Assembly (NCBI GenBank): GCA_937898095.1 | Contig: CALDKR010000072.1 | Span: 1-5,913 of the forward strand | Reading direction: 5' to 3' | Source of the DNA: an uncultured Rhodoluna sp. | GTDB lineage: Bacteria > Actinomycetota > Actinomycetes > Actinomycetales > Microbacteriaceae | Length of the DNA stretch: 5,913 nucleotides | In this document: positions 1-5,913 of the stretch, in pieces | Numbering within the stretch: position 1 is the stretch's first letter | How the letters are laid out: every line of letters begins with the position of its first letter | Position numbers and translations under genes: made by a program | Notes under the pieces: generated by a model | What the model was told of the DNA's origin: nothing | Database searches by the model: none | Seen by the model: the letters and a program-made list of their open reading frames with translations, nothing else

Positions 1-218
1 ACAAGGCCAATCTCGAGAAGCTTGCCTCTGGCGATGTCGCCAAGGTTTCAGAGGTAGTTCGCGACCTATGGCGACGCGACCAAGACCGCGGTCTATCAGC
101 TGGTGAAAAGCGCATGTTGGCAAAGGCTCGTCAAATTTTGATCTCAGAGTTGGCGCTAGCCAACAAGACCGACGAAGAAAAAGCTTCGGCCAAGCTCGAC
201 GAAGTTTTGGCTTCGTAG
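1..218 (+). CDS. carD: CarD-family transcriptional regulator, C-terminal fragment
   Basis: This is the 3' end of a CarD gene cut by the window edge. Reading from base 3, 71 residues precede the TAG stop at 216-218. In actinobacteria CarD binds the RNA polymerase beta subunit with its N-terminal domain. Its helical C-terminal domain contacts promoter DNA at the upstream edge of the -10 element and stabilises open complexes, notably at rRNA promoters. Only the helical domain is present here. It includes the family hallmark VVRDLWRRDQDRGLSAGEKR; its tryptophan (bases 69-71) matches the residue known to wedge into the DNA minor groove. The end (SELALANKTDEEKA...LDEVLAS) also matches the mycobacterial type. 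The RNA polymerase-interacting domain and the start lie outside the window. The stop is 19 bases before ispDF, with no terminator between, so the two genes are probably co-transcribed. Identification is firm; the boundary is partial. Confidence 0.93.
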   Translation, partial: KANLEKLASGDVAKVSEVVRDLWRRDQDRGLSAGEKRMLAKARQILISELALANKTDEEKASAKLDEVLAS

Positions 219-237
219 GCAAAGCGAGAATCTGATC

Positions 238-1416
238 ATGACTGCTCGCGACACCGCGGTGGTCATTGTTGCGGCCGGCCGCGGAGAACGCCTGGGTGCT
301 GAACAGCCAAAAGCATTCATCAAAATCGACGGCAAAACCCTAATTGAGCATTCCCTAAATCAAATTGCGGCGTTAGCCAGCCTCGAGCAGGTCATCATTG
401 CAGTGCCGACAGGGTTTGAATTAGACGCCCAAAGACTGGCCGATTCTGCACTGTCTGCACACCAGCACCCACATGGCATTCGCCTCGATGTTGTGGTCGG
501 CGCAAAAACTCGTCAAGGCTCTATTTCAAATGCTCTCAAGGCGCTTGATCAAGATGTTGAAATTGTTTTAGTGCACGACGCAGCACGCGCTTTTCAGCCT
601 CTTGAAGTCTTCGAACGTGTTGCAAACGCAGTGCGCACGACTGGCCAAGGCGTGATTCCGGTCGAGCCCGTCACCGACACCATCAAGGTGGTTTCTGGCG
701 ACCTTGTTCTCGAAACTATTGACCGCAGCACACTTCGAAAAGCACAAACTCCGCAGGGTTTTCCGGCTCGTCAACTTGCTGCTGCCTATGCCTGCGCCAA
801 CGCAGATTTCACCGACGATGCAGCACTGTGGCAAGCAAAGGGGGGCTCAGTTAGTCATGTGTCGGGCGATAGCGCCGGTCACAAAATTACTTTCGCGCAC
901 GATCTCGAATCTCTTGTTGGCGAGCAGTTTTATACCGGCATCGGAACCGACACTCACCGCTTCACCGACGATCCTGATAAAAGGCTATTTTTGGGCACCG
1001 TTGAGTGGCCTGGCGAACGAGGCCTTGATGGCCACAGCGATGGCGATGCCGTTAGCCACGCGATCGTCGACGCGCTGCTGTCAGCTGCCGGATTGGGCGA
1101 CATCGGTTCAAATTTCGGAGTCGATCGACCTGAATTTGCCGGTGCTAACGGTCGCGTTTTTCTTGAGGCCACTTGCGAACTTTTGACTAAAAACGGTTTC
1201 TCAATCGGCAATGTGAGCGTGCAGATTATTGGCAATAGACCAAAAGTTGCGCCTCATCGCGAACGAACAGAGCGGGCACTCTCGCAGGTTCTTGGTTGCC
1301 CAGTTTCGCTTGGCGCAACGACCACCGACGGCCTCGGATTTTTGGGAAACAGCGAGGGGGTTGCCGCGGTTGCTTCGGCTCTCTTGAAGTCGGCCAAAGG
1401 TAGGCTAGGCGCGTGA
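238..1416 (+). CDS. ispDF: Bifunctional IspD/IspF (MEP cytidylyltransferase and MEcPP synthase)
   Basis: This cytosolic fusion covers two non-consecutive steps of the MEP isoprenoid pathway. IspD joins CTP to 2-C-methyl-D-erythritol 4-phosphate, and IspF cyclises the IspE product to 2-C-methyl-D-erythritol 2,4-cyclodiphosphate, releasing CMP. Residues 1 to about 228 are IspD. They carry the nucleotide-binding AAGRGERLG loop (R18), K25, VHDAAR at 112-117, T148 in VTDT, R163 and K216, matching the catalytic positions of the E. coli enzyme. Residues 232-392 are IspF. D238, H240 and H274 correspond to its zinc ligands, followed by GHSDGD (265-270), GLGDIGSNF and ATTTDGLGF (360-368). The length of 392 is close to the sum of two free enzymes, so the linker is only a few residues. 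The ATG at 238 places the AAG loop at the usual distance from the N-terminus; the upstream Shine-Dalgarno is weak (AGCGAG, 223-228). All expected active-site residues are present, so both activities are predicted. IspE is not in the window. Confidence 0.96.
   Translation: MTARDTAVVIVAAGRGERLGAEQPKAFIKIDGKTLIEHSLNQIAALASLEQVIIAVPTGFELDAQRLADSALSAHQHPHGIRLDVVVGAKTRQGSISNALKALDQDVEIVLVHDAARAFQPLEVFERVANAVRTTGQGVIPVEPVTDTIKVVSGDLVLETIDRSTLRKAQTPQGFPARQLAAAYACANADFTDDAALWQAKGGSVSHVSGDSAGHKITFAHDLESLVGEQFYTGIGTDTHRFTDDPDKRLFLGTVEWPGERGLDGHSDGDAVSHAIVDALLSAAGLGDIGSNFGVDRPEFAGANGRVFLEATCELLTKNGFSIGNVSVQIIGNRPKVAPHRERTERALSQVLGCPVSLGATTTDGLGFLGNSEGVAAVASALLKSAKGRLGA
1396..1404 (+). promoter_or_regulatory. 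Ribosome binding site supporting the GTG start of cysS
   Basis: The purine-rich stretch AAAGGTAGG lies inside the ispDF coding end, with its second AGG 8 bases before the GTG at 1413. It supports GTG as the cysS start, which also gives the expected N-terminus (TLHLFDS). The match to the anti-Shine-Dalgarno is moderate, and the ispDF stop overlap probably adds translational coupling. Confidence 0.5.
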
Positions 1417-2819
1417 CCCTGCACCTTTTTGACTCCCACTCTCAGAGCCTTCGACCGTTTGTTGAATTGACCTCTGGTGAAGTAGGCATTTATCTGTGCG
1501 GCCCAACCGTGCAAGGAGCCCCGCACGTCGGCCACCTGCGTTCGGCGTTGGTCTATGACCAACTGCGTCGTTGGTTGAGCGCCAAGGGCAAGCGTGTGAC
1601 TGTGGTTCGAAATGTCACCGACATCGACGACAAGGTTCTCGAGAATGCCAAAGTCACTGGCGAGCAGTGGTGGGCTTTGGCTTATCGCTTTGAACTCGAA
1701 TTCAACGCCGCCTACCGAGCGCTTGGCATTCAACCTCCGACTTATGAGCCTCGTGCAACGGCAAGCATTCCTGAAATGCTTGACCTCATTGAGCGACTAA
1801 TTTCAAACGGCTATGCCTATCAAGCCGAAGATGGCTCGGCTGATGTTTATTTTGCAGCCAGCAAGTGGGCGGCCTATGGCGAGCTGACCAATCAAAAAAT
1901 TGACGACATGGATTCAGCCGAAGACGGTGAACTTCGTGGCAAACGAGACCCTCGTGACTTTGCACTTTGGAAGGCGCACAAAGCTGGCGAGCCAGAGTCT
2001 GCAGCTTGGAACACTCGTTTCGGCAAAGGTCGCCCAGGATGGCACATCGAGTGCTCGGCAATGTCGACCAAATATCTCGGCAGCAAATTCGACATTCATG
2101 GCGGCGGCCTTGACCTTCGTTTTCCGCATCACGAAAACGAGCTTGCGCAGTCTCGCGCGGCGGGCGACGAGTTTGCAAACTTCTGGCTGCACAACGGGTT
2201 AGTCAACGTTGAAGGCCGCAAAATGTCAAAGTCTCTAGGCAACTCGATTTTTGCTTCTGACCTATTGGCTGCCGGATCGGGTCTGGCGGTGCGCTATTAC
2301 CTCGGGTCAGCTCACTATCGTTCAACCCTTGATTATCACGAGGGTGTTTTAGCTGAGGCCCAGACTGCACTTGACCGCATTCATACATTCATGCAGCGCG
2401 CTGCTGCACTGGTTGGTTCTGTTGAAAGCAGCTTTGCAAAACTGCCAGCCGAATTTATTTCAGCAATGGATGACGATTTGAATTTGCCTTTGGCGCTGGG
2501 CGCACTGCACACTTCAGTTAGGGCCGGCAACGCAGCAATCGACGCTTCAGATATTGGGGCTGTCGGTGAGGCGCTTTCTCAGGTAGCCTCAATGGTTGAT
2601 GTTCTAGGCATTGACCCAACTGCTTCGCAGTGGCAAAGTGCCGGTGCTGGCGCGCAGCGCAATGCACTTGAGGCTGTTATCACTGGCCTAATTGAACAAC
2701 GAAAGGCTGCGCGAGCCGCCAAAGATTTTGCAAGGTCAGATGAAATTCGCGACCTTTTGCAGCAGGCCGGCATCGTTCTTGAAGACGGCCCGACAGAGAC
2801 TAAATGGAGCATTAACTAA
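1413..2819 (+). CDS. cysS: Cysteinyl-tRNA synthetase (class I)
   Basis: CysS charges tRNA-Cys with cysteine in the cytosol, using ATP. The 468-residue product matches the usual family length (E. coli 461). The HIGH motif is HVGH at 38-41, inside CGPTVQGAPHVGH; KMSKS is present at 270-274. The four zinc ligands that recognise the cysteine thiol map to C29, C214, H239 and E243, all present within CGPTV, GWHIECSAMS and FPHHENE. Residues from about 345 form the DALR-type helical region, and the terminal 50 residues the anticodon-side domain (KAARAAKDFARSDEIRDLL). The start is GTG, sharing GTGA with the ispDF stop (4-base overlap). Mycothiol-making actinobacteria also have the paralogue MshC, but that enzyme is shorter and lacks this C-terminal extension, so CysS is strongly preferred. 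No broken motif or unusual insertion is seen. Confidence 0.97.
   Translation: MTLHLFDSHSQSLRPFVELTSGEVGIYLCGPTVQGAPHVGHLRSALVYDQLRRWLSAKGKRVTVVRNVTDIDDKVLENAKVTGEQWWALAYRFELEFNAAYRALGIQPPTYEPRATASIPEMLDLIERLISNGYAYQAEDGSADVYFAASKWAAYGELTNQKIDDMDSAEDGELRGKRDPRDFALWKAHKAGEPESAAWNTRFGKGRPGWHIECSAMSTKYLGSKFDIHGGGLDLRFPHHENELAQSRAAGDEFANFWLHNGLVNVEGRKMSKSLGNSIFASDLLAAGSGLAVRYYLGSAHYRSTLDYHEGVLAEAQTALDRIHTFMQRAAALVGSVESSFAKLPAEFISAMDDDLNLPLALGALHTSVRAGNAAIDASDIGAVGEALSQVASMVDVLGIDPTASQWQSAGAGAQRNALEAVITGLIEQRKAARAAKDFARSDEIRDLLQQAGIVLEDGPTETKWSIN
2806..2809 (+). promoter_or_regulatory. Ribosome binding site of rlmB
   Basis: GGAG lies 9 bases before the ATG at 2819, within the last codons of cysS. 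It is the clearest Shine-Dalgarno in the plus-strand operon and fixes the rlmB start at an ATG that shares one base with the cysS TAA (TAATG). Confidence 0.65.
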
Positions 2820-3871
2820 TGGCAAAACCAGGTCGCCCAGGCGCAGCTAAGGGCAAAAAAGGCGCAAAGGTCGGCACTGGCGGCCACGGAAAACAGGCCC
2901 TAGAGGGCCGCGGTCCAACCCCAAAGGCTGAAGACCGCCCATATCACAAGGCACACAAGGCCAAGAACGCTGCCGCTAAGCGCAAAGCTGACTTGGGCAG
3001 CACTCGCGGGGCCGCTGCTACAAAGCGTGGAGAATTTCTTGCACCTGCAGCTCGCACTGCAGGCTCAGCCGGAGCTGCTAGCCGAAACACTCAGCGAGTC
3101 GCAAAGGCTGCCGACGCATCTGAGGTTTTGTCGGGTCGCAATTCAGTTCTTGAAGCTCTTCGCTCAAAGGTTCCTGCCACTGCGATGTTCATTGCAAACC
3201 GCATCGAAATGGATGACCGCGTAAAAGAGGCCATCACCTTGGCGAACTCTCGCAAAATCGTCATCAACGAAGTGACTCGACCTGAAATCGACCGCATGAC
3301 CGGTTTCGACTCAGTGCACCAGGGAATCGCTTTGGCTGTTCCGCCATACAAATATCAGCACCCTATGGAGATGCTTGACCTAATCATTTCGCGCGGTCAG
3401 CGCCCACTATTGGTCGCGCTTGATGGCATCACTGACCCACGCAACCTAGGAGCAATCATTCGTTCGGTTGCCGCATTTGGTGGTCAAGGCGTAATCGTTC
3501 CTCAGCGTCGTTCTACCGGCGTAACTGCTTCAGCCTGGAAGACCTCGGCAGGAGCGGCAGCCCGCATTCCGGTTGCGCTAGCAGCCAACCTCAACTCGAC
3601 CCTCAAAGAGCTCAAAAAGCGCGGATTATTTGTGGTCGGCCTCGATGGCGATGGCGACATGAGCCTGCCGAGCTTTAGTCTTGGAAGTGAGCCAATTGTT
3701 TTGGTGGTCGGTTCAGAAGGCAAGGGCCTCAGCCGTCTCGTGCAAGAAAACTGCGATGCCGTTCTGTCGATTCCAATTGCAAAAGATACAGAGTCTCTTA
3801 ATGCCGGAATCGCAACCTCTGTTGCTCTTTATGAGGTTTCAAAGCGTCGCGCAGAAAATCCGCTTCGCTAG
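2819..3871 (+). CDS. rlmB: 23S rRNA (guanosine-2'-O)-methyltransferase RlmB, SpoU/TrmH family
   Basis: The protein uses S-adenosylmethionine to 2'-O-methylate a guanosine in domain V of 23S rRNA (G2251 in E. coli). Residues 103-180 form the small substrate-binding domain (VLSGRNSVLEAL...VHQGIALAVPPY). Residues 195-345 form the SPOUT catalytic domain with its trefoil knot. All three SpoU motifs are present: motif 1 LDGITDPRNLGAIIRS (N209, R215), motif 2 VVGSEGKGLSRL (E300) and motif 3 IPIAKDTESLNAGIATS (S326, N328). The first 100 or so residues are an additional Lys/Arg/Ala/Gly-rich, probably disordered extension absent from the 243-residue E. coli enzyme. It contains GPTPKAEDRPYHKAHKAK at 32-49, a stretch I recall as typical of actinobacterial members. 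It is the last gene of the operon and overlaps cysS by one base. Assignment to RlmB rather than another SpoU methyltransferase rests on the substrate-binding domain and on synteny with cysS. Confidence 0.93.
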   Translation: MAKPGRPGAAKGKKGAKVGTGGHGKQALEGRGPTPKAEDRPYHKAHKAKNAAAKRKADLGSTRGAAATKRGEFLAPAARTAGSAGAASRNTQRVAKAADASEVLSGRNSVLEALRSKVPATAMFIANRIEMDDRVKEAITLANSRKIVINEVTRPEIDRMTGFDSVHQGIALAVPPYKYQHPMEMLDLIISRGQRPLLVALDGITDPRNLGAIIRSVAAFGGQGVIVPQRRSTGVTASAWKTSAGAAARIPVALAANLNSTLKELKKRGLFVVGLDGDGDMSLPSFSLGSEPIVLVVGSEGKGLSRLVQENCDAVLSIPIAKDTESLNAGIATSVALYEVSKRRAENPLR

Positions 3872-3878
3872 TGAAAAT

Positions 3879-3919
3879 AAAATCAAACCCCTCGAGAACT
3901 TCGAAGGGGTTTTGATTTT
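3879..3919. terminator. Probable bidirectional intrinsic terminator between rlmB and the DUF4032 gene
   Basis: An imperfect inverted repeat fills the 64-base gap between two convergent genes. The 5' arm AAAATCAAACCCCTCGA pairs with the 3' arm TCGAAGGGGTTTTGATTTT, around a short loop (GAACT). There are two single-base bulges, one by the CCCC/GGGG core and one in the A/T flank. The A-rich outer part of one arm supplies the T-rich tail of the other, so a hairpin followed by T residues forms on either strand: TTTTGATTTT on the plus strand, TTTGATTTTATTTT on the minus strand. Termination of both flanking units is inferred. Confidence 0.85.
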
Positions 3920-3935
3920 GGATCGAGCGTTTTTA

Positions 3936-5246
3936 CTAAACCAAGTCGCGCCAGTCAATTTCGTCATCGTCTTCAGCGACCACGATGGTGCCTGATGGCA
4001 CTGCATCCGGCAGGGTGATGCTGTTGGTCGTCGGGTTTAAATAGGCAACCTCATCGCGGCGGTGCACCAAAACATTTTCAATGTATGAGTGAACAGCCTC
4101 GTCAATTGGAACATCGCGCTGTTGGTTCTCGCTGATGTACCAACGGTGCTCAAGAACCTGATGATAAATCTCAGCTGGCTCTAAGCGGCCGGCAAGATCT
4201 TTAGGAATTGCCGTAACAACTGGCTCGTAGGCATTGCTCAGCCATTCGTGAGCAAGCACCTCTTCGTCGGCTCCGGGGCGTTCATGCGCCATGCGGTATT
4301 GATCGAGGTCATTCAACAATCGGCGAGCTTGATTTTCTTCGACATCCAACCCGGTGAGTCGAAGCAGGCGTCGGGCGTGGTGTCCGGCGTCGACAACCTT
4401 TGGTTGAATTTTCACCTTAGAACCCTCAGCGGTTGTCTTGATGGTCAACTCTTCAATGTCGAATCCAAGGTCATTCAAGCGATCAACGCGTTTGCTGATT
4501 CTCCAGCGATCTGCAGCTTCGAAAACCTCGACTCCGGTGAGTTCTGCCCACAGCTCACGATATTTAGAGACGATTCGCTCAGAGGTCGCTACCGCGTCAA
4601 CTCCGGCAGCGGCGTTTCCGCTAGCAATCAGGTCCATCAATTCGCCCGCAATGTTCACGCGAGCAATTTCAAGGTCATTTTCGCGTTGCCCGTTTGAAAG
4701 CCCACCGTCATACAGGTGGCCGGTCTCAGCATCAACCAGATAGGCCGCAAACGAACCGGCATCGCGCCTAAATAGCGTGTTTGAAAGAGAGACATCACCC
4801 CAGAAGAACCCGGCGATGTGCAGGCGCACTAAAAGCAGTGCGAGCGCGTCGACCAGACGCTTGGCAGTGTCGGGGCGAAGCCCCTGCGACCACATTGCGC
4901 GATAAGGCAATGAGAACTTGAGGTGGCGAGTGATCAAAACCGACGGCAGGGGATTGCCCTCGATGTCTTCGCGCTTGTTGATGACTGCAAATGGTTCGAC
5001 GCACGGAACGTCAAGTTTGAGCAGAAGTTTGAGCATGTCATATTCGCGTTTCGAGAGCTCAGGCAGAGTCTCTTTAATTGCGATGACATAGTCGCCAAGG
5101 TGGGCGAATCTAACGGTGTGTCGACTCAAGCCTTTAGGCAGGGCCGCGATGTTTTCAGTCGGCCAGTCTTCTAATGGCAAATGCCACGGCAGATCCAGCA
5201 GAGCTGGTTCTACCGTGGCAGCCGTGATTTCTAATGAAGCTGTCAA
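3936..5246 (-). CDS. DUF4032 protein with WaaP-like kinase fold, function unknown
   Basis: The function is not established. The 436-residue product has no signal peptide or membrane segment and should be cytosolic. Residues 40-180 look like a lipopolysaccharide-kinase (Kdo/WaaP)-type kinase core. K58 in VIAIKE fits the ATP-binding lysine and E68 a helix-C glutamate. GDVSLSNTLF at 150-159 supplies a catalytic-loop aspartate (D151) and asparagine (N156), and VDAETG at 171-176 supplies a metal-binding aspartate (D172). With these present an active phosphotransferase is plausible, but the substrate is unknown. Residues 230-400 match the actinobacterial DUF4032 region, with RWRISKRVDRLNDLGFD, HARRLLRLTGLD and NQARRLLND. 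The tail is acidic (AEDDDEIDWRDLV). The start is TTG, the first usable codon after an in-frame stop at 5277-5279, and it gives the N-terminus expected before ALLDLPWHLPLEDW. No Shine-Dalgarno is seen; the upstream ABC ATPase stop is 8 bases away, so coupled translation is likely. Confidence 0.85.
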   Translation of the reverse strand: MTASLEITAATVEPALLDLPWHLPLEDWPTENIAALPKGLSRHTVRFAHLGDYVIAIKETLPELSKREYDMLKLLLKLDVPCVEPFAVINKREDIEGNPLPSVLITRHLKFSLPYRAMWSQGLRPDTAKRLVDALALLLVRLHIAGFFWGDVSLSNTLFRRDAGSFAAYLVDAETGHLYDGGLSNGQRENDLEIARVNIAGELMDLIASGNAAAGVDAVATSERIVSKYRELWAELTGVEVFEAADRWRISKRVDRLNDLGFDIEELTIKTTAEGSKVKIQPKVVDAGHHARRLLRLTGLDVEENQARRLLNDLDQYRMAHERPGADEEVLAHEWLSNAYEPVVTAIPKDLAGRLEPAEIYHQVLEHRWYISENQQRDVPIDEAVHSYIENVLVHRRDEVAYLNPTTNSITLPDAVPSGTIVVAEDDDEIDWRDLV

Positions 5247-5254
5247 AAGTTTGA

Positions 5255-5913
5255 CTAGTTCAGGCGAAGGCCAGACTCAATGTCAAACAGGTGAAGCACG
5301 CCACCCTCTGGCTTCAGGGTGACCTTTTCGCCAGCGTGTGGGTGAACGCGACCGTCAACGCGGCAAACGATGTCTTGGTTTGCTCCGTCAAGGTGGCTCT
5401 GACCGTATAGGTAGCCGTCGGCACCTAGCTCTTCAACGACGTCGACGTCAACCTCGATGCCCTCACCCTTGGTGACGACTAGGTTCTCTGGGCGAATTCC
5501 TACTGTGATGCTCTTTGCTGAAGTCTTTGCAAGAGCTGACTTGTCAACTGGAATAACGGTGTTGCCGAACTGAACGCCGCCATCAACGATTGGAAGCTGC
5601 AGTAGGTTCATGGCTGGTGAGCCGATAAAGCCTGCCACGAAAACGTTGCTTGGGGTGTCGTAAAGCTCCTGAGGGGTAGCAACCTGCTGCAGGATTCCGT
5701 CTTTTAGAACAGCAACGCGGTCACCCATGGTCATAGCTTCAACCTGGTCGTGGGTCACATAAACAGTGGTGACGCCAAGGCGACGCTGAAGTGATGCGAT
5801 CTGGGTGCGGGTCTGAACGCGAAGCTTGGCGTCAAGGTTCGATAGCGGCTCGTCCATGAGGAACACCTGAGGCTTACGAACGATTGCGCGACCCATGGCT
5901 ACACGCTGACGCT
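5255..5913 (-). CDS. Sugar-import ABC transporter ATPase, MalK/UgpC/MsiK type, C-terminal part
   Basis: This is the C-terminal 218 residues of an ABC importer ATPase whose 5' end lies beyond the window; about 140-150 residues, including Walker A and most of the LSGGQ signature, are missing. The reading frame stays open from the edge (RQRVAMGRAIV), so the ATG at 5896 is internal and not the start. Visible motifs are Walker B VFLMDE, the D-loop SNLDAKLR and the switch histidine in VTHDQVEAMTMGDRVAVL. From about residue 125 on come the paired OB-fold (TOBE) repeats (VGIRPENL, VVEELGADGYLYG, GGVLHLFDIESG) that mark the MalK/UgpC subfamily. Such ATPases power carbohydrate or glycerol-3-phosphate uptake through two permeases and a binding protein, none of which is on the visible side. 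In actinobacteria one such protein (MsiK) often serves several importers. The fragment cannot separate UgpC, MsiK and MalK, so no symbol is given. It is followed 8 bases on by the DUF4032 gene. Confidence 0.93.
   Translation of the reverse strand, partial: RQRVAMGRAIVRKPQVFLMDEPLSNLDAKLRVQTRTQIASLQRRLGVTTVYVTHDQVEAMTMGDRVAVLKDGILQQVATPQELYDTPSNVFVAGFIGSPAMNLLQLPIVDGGVQFGNTVIPVDKSALAKTSAKSITVGIRPENLVVTKGEGIEVDVDVVEELGADGYLYGQSHLDGANQDIVCRVDGRVHPHAGEKVTLKPEGGVLHLFDIESGLRLN

Noticed and set aside
571..594. Alanine after the VHDAAR motif of IspD, where E. coli has proline
   Set aside because: As I recall the mycobacterial enzyme also reads VHDAARA, so this is normal for actinobacteria and not a damaged active site.
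704..1186. 160-codon open frame on the plus strand inside ispDF
   Set aside because: It lies wholly within ispDF in another frame, its translation resembles no known family, and ispDF has intact motifs throughout.
1254..1733. 159-codon open frame on the minus strand across the ispDF-cysS junction
   Set aside because: It is antisense to two well-supported genes, including the cysS HIGH region, and shows no recognisable domain.
1413..2819. Possible mycothiol ligase MshC instead of CysS
   Set aside because: The full 468-residue length, the C-terminal helical and anticodon-side domains and the position next to rlmB all fit CysS; MshC is shorter and lacks that C-terminal part.
4248..4697. 149-codon open frame on the plus strand opposite the DUF4032 gene
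   Set aside because: It is the antisense shadow of the conserved DUF4032 region, with no recognisable domain or convincing ribosome binding site.
5241..5246. TTGACA on the minus strand, identical to a -35 promoter consensus
   Set aside because: No -10-like hexamer lies 16-18 bases downstream, and the bases are the first two codons of the DUF4032 gene, so the match is best taken as chance.
5894..5896. ATG as start of the ABC ATPase gene
   Set aside because: The frame stays open to the window edge and encodes RQRVA just upstream, the conserved continuation of the ABC signature, so this methionine is internal.

Overview
The window looks like chromosome of an actinobacterium, most likely from the Microbacteriaceae. 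Four things point that way: the gene order carD, ispD/ispF, cysS, rlmB; a CarD C-terminus close to the mycobacterial type; the actinobacterial N-terminal motif on RlmB; and a DUF4032 protein. By eye the G+C content is only about 50-55 %, low for the phylum. That would suit a small-genome freshwater lineage such as Rhodoluna or Aquiluna, but the genus is inference.

Plus strand, 1-3871: four genes run head to tail with almost no spacing and form an apparent operon. They are the 3' end of carD (RNA polymerase-binding regulator), an ispD-ispF fusion (two steps of the MEP isoprenoid pathway), cysS (cysteinyl-tRNA synthetase) and rlmB (23S rRNA 2'-O-methyltransferase). ispDF and cysS overlap by 4 bases, and cysS and rlmB by 1 base, so translational coupling is likely. 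No internal promoter or terminator is evident. The operon ends at an inverted repeat (3879-3919) that probably terminates transcription from both sides.

Minus strand, 3936-5913: two genes converge on that terminator. Upstream in transcription order is the C-terminal part of a MalK/UgpC/MsiK-type sugar-import ABC ATPase, which is cut by the window edge. Eight bases after its stop a TTG codon begins a 436-residue protein with an N-terminal WaaP-like kinase fold and a C-terminal DUF4032 region, of unknown function.

The plus-strand genes are housekeeping functions linked to growth: transcription, isoprenoid precursors, tRNA charging and ribosome modification. The minus-strand pair links a sugar-transport ATPase with an uncharacterised kinase-like protein, and is the least understood part of the window. 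There are no RNA genes, mobile elements, CRISPR arrays or gene-free stretches over 70 bases.
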